Source of the DNA: Rhea pennata
Taxonomy: Eukaryota; Chordata; Aves; Rheiformes; Rheidae
Assembly: GCF_028389875.1 (NCBI RefSeq)
Contig: NC_084678.1
Location: 12,368,899 to 12,432,898, forward strand
DNA: 64,000 nucleotides
Direction: 5' to 3'
Below are positions 1 to 11,215 of this stretch, piece after piece. The translations under genes and the position numbers were made by a program. The notes beneath the pieces were generated by a model. It was not told the origin of the DNA. It worked only from the letters and a program-made list of their open reading frames with translations, and made no database searches. Positions within the stretch are counted from its first letter, which is position 1. Every line of letters begins with the position of its first letter.

Positions 1-200
1 CGCTTTTCCTGCAGCGCGGGAAAGGGAGGGAGGCCGGCGGCCGCAGGGACGGGGAGGGCCCTCCGTCAGTCCGAGTGCACGACGGTCCGAGCGCTGCAGT
101 GCTCAGACGCACACCTGCAGCTCGTGTGCCGGCGGCGTGCCAGAGGCTCAGGGAGCCAGGTGGGAGACCGGGCTCGCCCCGCACTGCTATGGGTGCCAGC
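1..200. other. GC-rich left edge
   Basis: The tail of a CpG-rich block cut by the window start. No gene or exon recognised. Confidence 0.4.
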
Positions 201-2216
201 AATGGGAAGAAAAGGGCTCGCATCACCGAGGCTGCTGTGCCGTGATGTACCCTCAGGAGCGCAGAGGAGGAGCCCTCCAAGGGACGGCTAACACAGCACG
301 CGCTGGCAGGGCTTTGCAATGACCCCAGTAATGTGCCTCAGGCAAAGCTTCAAAGACAGACCTCCCACCTTCAGCCTGCTAGCATTTCGTTTGGGGCAGC
401 CAACAGGGGATGCAATATTGGCCTTCCCGCCTGCAGAGCCCCAGGGCTCGTTGCTGAGCCCCAGCAAGCTCGTGCCCGCGCTGCCACCCTCCTGACCAGG
501 GACTCTGGGCTCCCTGGTTTCTGCAGCAGTGAGGCCAGGCTCTGCACCACCACTGTGCATGCACTCATGCTGCAGAATCGGCCAACTGGTTTTCATTAGA
601 CCTACAAAGGGAAATTAGCCTCAGAAAGAGCCGATGCCTGGAAGCTCTCCAGGGCTGACTACCAAAGCAATAGCAGCTGCAGTGTGCCACCTCAGGCAGG
701 GTCCTCCAGGACCTGCTGTGCAGTCACAACCCCTCCTCCAGCATCCCTTTAGCCCTTCCTGTTGCACCCCCAGTCCTCTCTAGACTTACCCTTTTTCTGT
801 TTTTCCCCTCTCTTTTGAGATGAAAAGCACAAAAGGAGCAGTCTTTCCCCACCCCTCTCTTCCCCTCCTCCCTCCTCCCCTGTCTGGCAGGTCTGTGTTA
901 TTATTAAGACACTTGAGATTATGGTTGTCTGAAAGTCGAAGGATGACAGCAAAGAACCAGATGCTGTACACTGATAAATTACAAGGGCATTATGCAGAGG
1001 CAGCTGTGCCATATAAAAGGCTAGTTTTTATACCATGCCATGATTTTCCATGTGGCATCGTATGGTTCCAGCATCTGGGTGTCACCGTCAATGTCTCCCA
1101 TATATTTTGCTGAGCACTGTCATTATGATAATGAAGAAATTGCAGCAGACGTTAATTGCAGTTCCCGCTGGCTATTGCACAAACTGGTAGGCATCAGAGC
1201 AGGCTGGTAGGGCCTGCGTGATCTTGCGGGGGATTTCTTCACTTTGTTGGCAGAAGAATAGATGGCTCTGGGTGCTGCGAGTGGCCACCAAGCTGGGCTC
1301 TCCCAGCGTTCCGCCCTGAGTTGCTCTGACTGGCGCTGGCCAGCAAATTGAGATCAGGTTGGCAAGTCTCTGTTCAGTTCCCTCTGCAGAGATTTGTAAA
1401 TTCACTTCCCTTCACCATTTTTTCTCAATAGCATTGTGGAAGGCTGCATGGGAAAGAGAAGCCCTCTCCCTGCTCAGCGCCCTGCTCCCACTCTGCCCAG
1501 GCCGTGGCTGGGTGGCAAAGCCTCCAGAAGAGCGAGAAGCACGCATGTCCCCAGGGCCAGGCAACCCACCCATGCAAGAGCAGTCTGTGGGCTGGCTGAG
1601 AAGTGGATGTACAGGGGTATCGACCAGCAACCCCAAAACACCTCAAGTCTCCTCACCCTTGACAGGCACCAAAGGCAGGTGAGGCTAGTAAAGCTAACGG
1701 ATTTACATGGATGGAAATGAAACTTCCCATCAAAGTAGCAAATATTCCTAGTTTCCTGTCAAAGCCTCTGCTGATGGCATTAGGAAATGGCCAGGAGGCA
1801 ACACGCTGCTCCTCCAACTTTTCTTCGGCATCTTGTTTGCACACATCAGATAGTAGTATCTTGAAATGAATAATTTTGCATGCAATTAGGGGTGCCCTGA
1901 ACTGCAGGAGGACAGATATAGAGATGGGCCTTGGTATCTAAGTTCAAAGAGGACTATATTTTTCATGTTTCCAAATTTGGAAATAGCTAGAAAAATTGAG
2001 ATGTTTTGTCCTGCTAGTAGATCTCCAGGTATGTTTGCACCTTACAGCCACATTTTAGAGCCAGAGACCCACCTCCCCACCAAAAGCAACCAAGCTGCTG
2101 CCAATGAGAGATGGCTGCTGCAGCAGGGAGTGGTGGGTGTTTTCCACTCCTTTCTGCAGATCTGCTATCCCTCGCATCAGGTCCCAAACAGGGCTTTAAT
2201 ATCCCTAAACGTAAGA

Positions 2217-2232
2217 GACAGACAGACAGACA
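2217..2232. repeat. (GACA)4 repeat
   Basis: Four GACA units, which also read as consecutive CAGA boxes, the half-site bound by SMAD3/4. Confidence 0.85.
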
Positions 2233-2465
2233 AGAAACTTTTAAGTCCTTTTGCCCTTCCAGGCTTTTGAATTGACCAGCTGCTGCAGAGGGGCTGACTG
2301 CAGAGCTGAGCCAGGAGCCGTGGAGATATTCCCAGAGCTGTGAAAGCCGCGGTCCCATTCCTACAAGATGCTTCGCCACCTGCCAGCCCACAGGGTGCTG
2401 CTGCCATGGGGACCTTAGGTCACCTAGCACCAGGGACATGCCTGCTTCTCGCTCTTCTCAAGGCT

Positions 2466-2473
2466 TGACGTCA
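2466..2473. promoter_or_regulatory. Perfect CRE palindrome TGACGTCA
   Basis: The full 8-bp CREB/ATF site. About one copy is expected by chance in a window of this size. Confidence 0.25.
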
Positions 2474-2840
2474 GGGCTTTTTTCTGAGATTTACTTTATT
2501 TTCCTTGATAAAAACAGGACCGGATGAAACAGGCCTCCAAGCAGCCTTGGGAATGCTCCCCCATTCACTTGTCTAATTGCACACAGTGACTAACAGAGCT
2601 ATTATTATTGCTATTTCATTTAAAGCAGAGTCCACAAAATGCTGTAACAACCCCTGATATGCTGAGCAGAGGCATGGTGGTGTATCACAACAGTCACTGG
2701 CTGAAGGTGTGCGTCTCGGCGGCGTGTTGGTCCCCGTGCAGGTGGTAATCCGGGCAATGCACAAAGCCCCTGGAATTCACCCGCCGATATTCCTTCACTT
2801 CCTTCACAGCGGGGTGAGGATGGGCAGAATTGCTATCCTG

Positions 2841-2939
2841 TGAGTCACTCTCTGATAACAGTTTTAAACAGGAAACACTCCTGCTTTTGCTTGCGCCTTT
2901 GCCCAGCAGAAAGTGGGTTTGTGTAAGAGACATGACTCA
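2841..2939. promoter_or_regulatory. Two AP-1 cores 92 bp apart
   Basis: TGAGTCA at 2841-2847 and TGACTCA at 2933-2939. The number of AP-1 cores in the whole window is near chance, so only the close spacing is notable. Confidence 0.2.
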
Positions 2940-4249
2940 CGGTGGGAGCAGGAGACTGAGATGCTAGTCCCCGGGCGTGCGGCGGGCCTCAGGATCGCAG
3001 GCTCTTGTGACTAGCCTCACATTTGCTCTTGTGAACATCAAGTGCAAGTAAAACATCACATCAATCCAAAATAACAGCTGCAGCAAGCCAGCACTAAGGC
3101 ATGATGAGAAGGCAGCGCCCTGCTCTGAGCAGCCCCCACTCCTCGCTGACTGCTCAGAAACCACCGCATCGGACAGGGACAGCCTCAAAACCTCACCCTA
3201 GAATCCCGCCCAGATTTATATGAGTTTTGAAAGCTGATAAAACCAGGTTCCTCCACTTTCACCTTCTCAGCCTCTTCCAGACACACACAGCTCTTTCCAA
3301 ATAGACCTGTAAAGCTGCAGGTGGGACTGACATTCAGCCAGGGAACCGGTGGTTTGACTGGAAGCAGAAAAGACCAGCAAATTCTCACTTGTTTCCATTC
3401 CAGATCTCATCTGTGGGTCTCAGCTGAAATTCTTAAAGGTAAAATCCCTATGAGCTGGAGGAGGAGCAGAGATAAGCAAATACAGGCTGCATGGGAAATA
3501 TCTCATCCTGAAAGCCCACAGGCTTCCAGGCCAGCAGGCATCCTTTGCCCAGCCTGCGCATGCCTTTCCAGTACCAGTTTTCAGCAGCTGCCAATATCAG
3601 AGCAAGCTTGAGGGTCCTGTAACACATCTCTGGGACATCACTCTCAACCAGCTACCTCTGAGACACAGAGACAGAAGGTGGAAGTGGCACCATGATGCAA
3701 ATGGAGCAATTTGTGTCGAGGCAGGACCACGAGGCAGATGTCAAGGTGGGAGTCTTGCTATCTGAGGTGACATAAAGTGCCCGCTCCTGAAGCCCAGGGT
3801 CCATGGGGCCACCCTAACTGCGCCCCGGCGTTCACATGAGCAGCTCCCCAGGGCCCCGTGGGTCCTCAGTGCTGCAAGCTGCCGGCACTGCAGTGCGCAG
3901 CCAGGATGACCTCAGCAATGATCTCATTCCCTTCATCATAGCTCAGCACGGCCTCAGGACTGCACCCAGGTGTTTTAAGCAAGGCTACAGGCTAAGAGGA
4001 GCTTTGCCTTTAGCCTCCACAGAAGTAAAATGGAGACAAACTCTGCCAGCCCTCAGGAAGGGCTTTTCTGGAGGCAACCGCCCAACCTCAGCCACGCAGC
4101 TACAGAGCGTTACATCTCTCCCTCTCCGAGGGTTTAACACTAACCTATTTTTTTCCAAGGGGCAGTGGAAAATATGATGAGTGAATGTGTACGGCTGCAG
4201 CTCCCGTTCCACATTAGACATTCAGGAGGGGCGTGAGGAAATGCCTCAT

Positions 4250-4475
4250 TACCCTCGGCACGTCGCGCGGAGCCAAGCGAGCACATGCCCCGCGTTGCCC
4301 GCGGGGTGCAAATCCCTCCCCAGGGACGAAGCAGTTCCTGAGAAGAAAGACGGGCTTGGGATCCGCCAGGAGCGCGGGGAAGCTCCGCGGTTAGGAGCCC
4401 AGCTGCCGCCCTGCGCGGGGAGCGCGCTGCGCGTGCCCCCCGGGGCTCCGCGGCGAAGGTTGCCTCACCCAGTCA
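4250..4475. other. CpG-rich burst
   Basis: About 225 bp, CpG-dense, no exon recognised. Confidence 0.5.
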
Positions 4476-7260
4476 ACGTGTGTCTTGGATAAATCTCCAA
4501 TAACGAACTGTTGTTTTCAGCGGTGGAGGGTTTTTTCCAGTCACCGAGTAGCCTGGAGACCTGATTTTGGGAGCATGGAATTAAGAGGGATCAAAGAGGT
4601 AGAGTGCGGTTGTCAGGAAAAAGACACAGGACTGTCGTGTGCTAATGCTAGTGAAACTGTGATAAAATGACAGGAGAATCGCTGCGTGGATCTCAGCCTA
4701 GCAGGGCACTTTGTTCATTAGAAGCAGAAGCATTTTATATGATGCTGAAACAAAAAAGAGAAGCGTTTGTTAAGATCAAATAGCATTTAAGCCAGCTGTT
4801 GTCAAAACTCCAGCTAGCAGGGAAAAGAAGGAAAGAAAAAAGTGGGGGACAGAGGGGGAAAAAAAAAGCACAAGACCACCGGGCATTAAAGCCATCAGGA
4901 GCTAGAGCTGGACAGGATGCCTTGGCAGGCTTCCTCAGCCTGAAGACCCAGGAACCGCTCAATAAATTATTCTTTTACTGTGCGCTGGTGATTGAATTAA
5001 CTTCTTGCCCAGGTATTGGTCATTCACAGATATTTTCCTCAGCGGCTGCCATCCTGCTAGAGCCACAATTAGCAGTGATGCTCCGGCAGCTGCTTGGGAA
5101 TTGTGTGTTGTAGAGGTGACACAAAGGACTAATTAACAGGGGCTTATGAAGGCTGCAGATCAATTAAAACACCCTGGCGCATGCACGAGGAAACCAAACA
5201 GTCCAAGCCCCGTGTCCCCCTCTGCCCCGGCTGCTCACTGCTCCCCGAGGATTCGCGAGAACCTTGCAGGTGCCGGCTCCACCCCAGGCGGGCAGGACCT
5301 CGCTCCCTTCAAGGGCGACACCATGGCTAACTGAGGTGACACCACCGTGTCCCACCAGGCACGGACCGCCGCGACCCGTCGGTAGGAGCACTCCCTGCGC
5401 AGGGTGCTGCCAGATGCCACGCATGCAGCTGGGGCCAGTCGCAGAGGAGGTGTATTTTACTTTTCCAAAACGTGCTTTGCCCTTTGCTTTCAGTCGCAAC
5501 GTTCTCGTGCTCAGAAGCCAGCCTTTGGGGCAGCTCCGCTCCCGGGCCGCTGGGAACGGCCCCCAGCTCGGCTGCCAGCGTGGGGCCGGCTCACGGGCTG
5601 CAGCTCACAGGTGGCAGTGGGGCCTTGCCAGCGTCACGCAACCCCTCCATGGGAGGTGACAGCGCAGAGGCCACCGGGCTTGGGGACACCATGCTTGCCC
5701 ACACAGAGACCTGCCTCAAAACTGTCCTCCTGGGCTCCTCCTCCTCTGCAGATGTTTTGAGCAGAAAGGAAAGGCCCGGGGGACCCAGAGGAGATTTTCC
5801 TGCAGGGAAGGAGGGGAAGAAAAAAAAGTGAAAAGAAAGGAAAAAAAAAAAAGAAAGAAAGAAAAAGCAAGGCTGCCCATCTCAGCTCATCACTGCCTGG
5901 CACCTGTGTCCCAGGGCAGGCGTCCAAGCAAGTTGAAATCAGGCGCGATGCCATCGCAGCAGATGGGCACGAGCGTAGGCAGCCGTGAGCCCACGAGCCT
6001 GCATCATCTTGGGGTGTTGACTGTTTAGGGCAAATTTCCCAGCTGAGAATGTCAAAACAGCTGCCAGTCTGGAGTCTATACACCTATAATTAAGGGGGTA
6101 TGTGATTTCTAATCCAGCTCAAAGGGAGATGGATTAATTGGCAAACCTAAAAATAGCATCTTTGACCATGTAAGGCAAGCTTCTGTACATAGTTTAAATT
6201 AGGAAAACAGGCTCTGGCTGGTTGGAATAAATAGGGAGGGACAGCAGCGCTGTTCTGCGTCTGGAGAGCCATTACAGGCCTGGTCCTGCTGAGGGACCTT
6301 GGGAGCCCAGGGCGCATGGTCCCACTCCAGAGTAATAGCCTTAGTCCCAGAGAAAGATGATTCCCTTGGTTTTGCACGTAGAGGGTTGAACCAGTCCTAC
6401 CCAGTACGTCGGTCCCACCAGCCCAACTCACTGCCCTACATAGCAGAGTGCAACCAGGCCCTAAGGCCTTCTCACTTAGTGGTTCCTTAGCCTTCTGGGT
6501 TGTGCACCAGCCTCCACCCCAACATTTCTCCTGGGTGCCCACAGAGCCCAACCACCTAAGCTGTAACTGAGCACACCAGGAGGACATAACTCATCTGTTT
6601 GCGATGCCTGGAAGCTTTGCATGGTGAGAAGAGACACATCAGTTAACCAGAGAGTCCCTGGCTGCCTCAGAGACATCCTAAACCTGCAAGTTATCCACCC
6701 AAATTCAATTTTTGCACCAATGCAGCCCACATGTTGCAGAGCAAGCCACCAACTTGCGCTCTGGGATCCTCTTCCTTTTCTGAATGCAGACCTACCCTAA
6801 ACTGCACTGCAAGGTTAAATTGCTTTTAATTTTTGTTTAATTATCGACAGTGGCACAAATAACTAACAGCATTGATTTGAACTTGGCACACAAAGGCAGG
6901 TTCCAAACGGCAAAGTATATTATGAGATCGAATTATTAAACGTAGCTAATGAGCAAAATAATGATGTGGGACCAAGCTATAAAAGGTTAGGCTTTAAAGT
7001 TGTCACAGTTGATAAGCAAGAAAGATTTAATCGCACTCTTAATCAAATATTTATATGATAATGTGTTTTAATCAAAATAATAGCAATAAATTTGGAGTGC
7101 AATATACTGCACGCTTCCTCTTCTTGCTTTGCTGAAGATTTCTGCGGTGGGCTGCAGAGCACATATTTCCTTACTGAATAATATATCAGTCCCAGTTGTA
7201 AGGTCTTCCAGCTCTCTGTGGCTGGGGGCATGCTGGCATGGTGACAAATTGCAAGAGTAG
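4476..7260. other. Non-coding; GC-rich middle, AT-rich right end
   Basis: Contains a moderately GC-rich part (about 5,200-5,620) and a purine-only tract (5814-5869). The block at about 6,780-7,090 is AT-rich, with several TTTAAT/TTAATT words, and resembles a conserved non-coding element. Confidence 0.5.
5814..5869. repeat. Purine-rich (GAAA)/poly-A tract
   Basis: About 55 bases of nearly pure A and G, with GAAA units towards the end. Confidence 0.85.
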
Positions 7261-7435
7261 TTCAAGGCCTGCGGGTGCCATGCACCGTCACGCCGAGCCT
7301 CGTGCCAGCTCCGCGGGGCCGGTGGTGGCTCCCGTGCCACCGCAGGGCTGCGCGGCCCCGGCAGCGCCCGGCCCAGGGCGACGGGGGCCCACGCTGGCAC
7401 CGGCCAGCAAACCGGGGCCCCTCGCTATGCCTTTG
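7260..7435. other. CpG-rich burst
   Basis: About 175 bp GC-rich; no exon recognised. Confidence 0.45.
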
Positions 7436-8335
7436 AAGCACTTAGCTGTTCACAAATGATTTAGCTGCTACCTCTTTTCCTCTGAATTCTGCCAAATCTC
7501 ATAACTCTCCTTGGCAGCTGACGGTATCACAATGATTTCCAGCTGTGCAAGAAGGAGCTTAAAATGGCTGCTGTCTTGGAGCTCCCATTCCCTCCTTCCC
7601 CTTCCTCCTTTTCTGGGCAGAGAGAGGCAGGGAAATGAGGAGGCACATCCAACACCTACCCTCTCTCAGCTCTTCTCCGGGGCCTTGTTTCCCCTCTTGA
7701 CCTGCTTGGCAAAGCCTAGATCTGCAGCTGGATGCTGAATGCTCTGAAATACCGTAAGTTTTGCTCTGTGATTTTAATTCAGTGCATTATAAATATAGAA
7801 AGGGCGGTTTCAAGGAGCAACAGCCCCCTCCCAACAGCAGGGTTAGACCACGAGTGCCTGCAGAGTGCAGAGGTGGTCCCCTGGTCCACATCTGTGAGAG
7901 GTGCACACGTCTACTGTGTGCAAATGCCTTGAGGGAAGGGCCATGGAGCCTGAGGAAGTTAGATATCCATAAACCTGCCAGAGTGAAAAACACAGAAAAA
8001 GGGAGCTAAGATTTTGCCTGAAAAACTCAAAATGAAACTTGCTTGAAATTCAAGCAAAGCCTAAATGACCATCTTTAACAGAGGTTGCAACAGCCAAACT
8101 ATCACGAGAAAACACAACCTCTTAAGGAGTGCATCAAAGTCCTTCCAATGCATTTAGCTGAGGGAAGCAGCCAAACAATCGGAGCATTTCTTTTAACGGA
8201 GTCACTAAATGTGGGCAAAAATCTTCAAAAAGCCGTGCCAAGCAAAACGGCACCCCCTGAAAGAGAGCATCTCTCACCAAAACCCTCTGATAAGGATATC
8301 CTATTATTATGCGCCTAGCTGCAATAAAGCTTTTG
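7436..8335. other. Non-coding, nothing recognised
   Basis: Mixed-composition DNA without a supported gene, repeat or motif cluster. Confidence 0.5.
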
Positions 8336-8339
8336 AAGA

Positions 8340-8580
8340 GGATAAATAACGCAGCGGCTGGCGGGGCTGCAGTGAGCGGCGCAGCTGACAATTACGCGGG
8401 CTCTGGCAAAGCAGCCGCGCCGCAGGCAGCGAGGACTCGTGCCGCGGGCCGGCCCCGCGCGCCCCGGGACGTGCCTCCCGCGGGTCCCCGCACGCAGCCC
8501 GCTGCTGCGGCGCGGCCGCTCGGGGAGGTGCCGCGGGAACCGCGTGCCGCGCGCTTCCAAGGCAAACACGGCAATATCCG
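8340..8580. other. CpG-rich burst, one of the densest in the flank
   Basis: About 240 bp with many CpGs, flanked sharply by AT-rich DNA. Open frames on both strands here are compositional. Confidence 0.55.
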
Positions 8581-9840
8581 GCAACCAGCCTTTCCAATAA
8601 CATGTCATTCTTGGAACCACGTTGCTTCTGGGAATTCGATCAAAAACACCATGACAGTGTCAAAATACTGGCCCTACCACTAGGCCCTTGGCACACACCT
8701 TCACATATGCACAGCCCAATATTTTTTCTCTTAATCTATTTAGCCTCTTGTGCTGGATATATGTATAAGCACTTTTCACTGTCTGCCATTTTAACACTTC
8801 ATCAGAAAGCTGGATTTTTTTTTTTTTTTTTAAGTGCTAAGTTTGCCGTTTCTGTTGGAGTCGAGATGAAAAGCTTTCAATGAACCACCTTTGATTGGAA
8901 TCACTTCTGTTGCCTTTGGTTTGGCCAGATGTTTCCCAATTACTTATCTGTCAAATATTTCTTTTCTTTTTTTTAATTCACAGACATTTCCTCTAAATGT
9001 GAAATAGTGTAAGGTTCTTGTTTAATGTCTCTGCCTGAGTGAAATAAGCCAGGCTAGGCTTCATCATCAAGGCTGGATTTTATGCTTGAACATGCAACTT
9101 AACATCAAAAGCTTGATCTTTTTTATTATTCAGCACAGCCTTTTTAGACCAACTTTAGCAGGAGCCAAATGGCATATTATAACTTGGGATTTAAAACTTT
9201 TATTTATAAAGCTTGATTCGAGTCATGCAGCTTTCTCCTGAGCCTGAGTGAGTGTCATGTACTAACTTAGGGACAGAATCTGCCACCATTATTCATGTCA
9301 GTGAAGACTTATTTACATGGATAGACTTACTGAACCAGTGCTGCTTGGTGTGAGTAATGGTTGCAAAGTCAGGTCTGATCCTTCTCTCATCAGAAAGCAT
9401 CCCCAGTGACCTAAATGAGTCGGTCATTGGGTCCTACAATGCCCTCCTATCCATTACTCATACAGTAATTCCTTTGGAGACAGAAAGAAGGAAACCTCCA
9501 AGCCTCTAACTCCCCAAACTGACCACCGCTGGAGGAGGAATACAGCATGGCATGGAGCAAGGACCTGATCTAACGAGGTAGCTGTCCCTGCGTGTCCATC
9601 ACTGGAGACATGGGCATCGATTTGCTGTTTGGCTCCTGTCAGAAGTCTTTTGCTCTGGATAAGAGTCCCAAGGACCCTGATGCTAATGCTGCCTTTGCGC
9701 AAGAGAGAAAAACCGTCAGAACTAAGCTCTGAATGAGCCCATTGATACTTTCAGGATTTCATTCTCTTCCCTCTGCATTCAAAAGACAAAAAACAAAGCC
9801 TGTCACACGCGCTGTGCAAAGCAGGAGAGAGGAAAAGCTC
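8581..9840. other. AT-rich non-coding block with conserved-element texture
   Basis: Low-complexity-free AT-rich DNA at about 8,880-9,330, and a T17 run at 8815-8831. No gene. Confidence 0.5.
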
Positions 9841-9990
9841 GCGCTACCAGCCCCTGGCTGCCGGGTGCTCACCCGGGCTGCTGGAGAGGCGCGACGGGCG
9901 CTCCGCCGCGCCGCCCGCGGCCAGCACGTTCCTCCGGCGGGACGAGGGCTGGGAGCCCGCGACCGGGGCAGGGCCCCACGTTTTTGCAAT
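9840..9990. other. CpG-rich burst
   Basis: About 150 bp, CpG-dense, no exon recognised. Confidence 0.45.
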
Positions 9991-10659
9991 CCGAGCATTG
10001 CTCCACAGCACCAGAACAATACACTAGAAGCAGATTGAATTAACCAAAAATAAATCCATAAAACAATTTTTCAGCAGCTCTGTGTTCAAGGCCAAATACC
10101 GTTCTTTAATGAGAGCAGAATCAGACCAGTAAAGCTTTAAAGTTATTTGATAGCTAGTTATTTTTCTTCAAAAGCAACTAGGCAAACCTCTGCCTCTAGC
10201 CTTCATCACACCACCAGAAATGCTTTGTCAGTGTATTTGTGACAAATTAATTATAGAGATGGAAAAATCTAGGTAGAAATGAATATTCCAAAAGAAAAAA
10301 AAAAGACATTTTAAGATTTTGACTTCGGGGAATTCACTTCTGTTTCTAACACTGTATGTTTTGCTCATTAACTCTTCTCCTCTCCCCCCCCCACCCCGTT
10401 CTTTTCAGAAACTTTTTCAGAAGTGGTTAGAAATGGTTTTATTTTCCACCCTCCTCGGCAGCGACATGTGCAAAGGAACAAGCCTGATGACATCAGAATC
10501 TTTCTGGCAACACAAAGTGGCCTTCCAGCAAACTTTTCAAAGGAAAAACAAAATAATCCAGAAATTACTGTATCATTCCCGGCGATCCAATACTAGCGTA
10601 TTCTAAGAAGTCACCATGAGGCTATCTCAGCGCTTTAACATTTAATGAGTCTTCTTGCT
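9991..10659. other. AT-rich non-coding block
   Basis: No gene or repeat recognised, apart from a short C run near 10386. Confidence 0.5.
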
Positions 10660-11050
10660 CTGGGTTCGTCCTCGGCAGGCAGCGTGGCACTCACCCGCAC
10701 CGGTCCCGGCTTACCGGCGAGCGGCACGTCCGGGCGGTCTGCAGGGGCAGCCCGCGGTGCGGGAGGAAATCAAGGAGTTGCATTTAAGAGTTGCATTCGT
10801 CTTGGGCAAAAACAGTTTCAGCGAGCAAAATTCCTTACTGCTCACCTGCTCGTGAACTTGGTTAAGGCTGACGAAAGCAGGAGACCTCTCAGTTAGGACT
10901 GCGGAGGCCGGCTCCAGGACCACCCTCCGGCCGGGCAGTCCCGGGGGAGCTGGGTGACCGGGCAGAGTCTCCTCCCGTCCTCTCCTTCCCCCCGATGCCT
11001 GCAGAAGCGCTAGCCGGGGTGCGGAGAACCATCGGCTGCGTCAGGTACGA
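10660..11050. other. GC-rich block
   Basis: Moderate CpG density over about 390 bp, next to the TAAT cluster that follows. Confidence 0.4.
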
Positions 11051-11098
11051 GGCTCCTGGGGGATCTTATGTCAGGGTTGTAAGTTCTGGTCCACCCAG

Positions 11099-11215
11099 AC
11101 CTACTTAATTAACAAGTTGCATCACTAACATGCTGCCTAATTAGCAAATTTAATTAATAAGTAGCCTGGATGGCTTAATTAATAATTAATTATTCCTTGG
11201 TTATTAAGGACACAA
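11099..11215. promoter_or_regulatory. Dense TAAT/TTAATTAA cluster, possible homeodomain enhancer
   Basis: Within about 115 bp the word TTAATTAA or TTAATTAAT recurs four times (about 11105, 11151, 11176 and 11186), with further TAAT cores between. TAAT is the homeodomain core. The spacing is irregular, so this is not a simple repeat. Confidence 0.45.

Larger units (their letters stand above)
201..4250. other. Non-coding flank downstream of PMEPA1
   Basis: No frame has homology or splice support. Contains a short GACA repeat, a perfect CRE and two AP-1 cores, listed separately. Confidence 0.6.
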
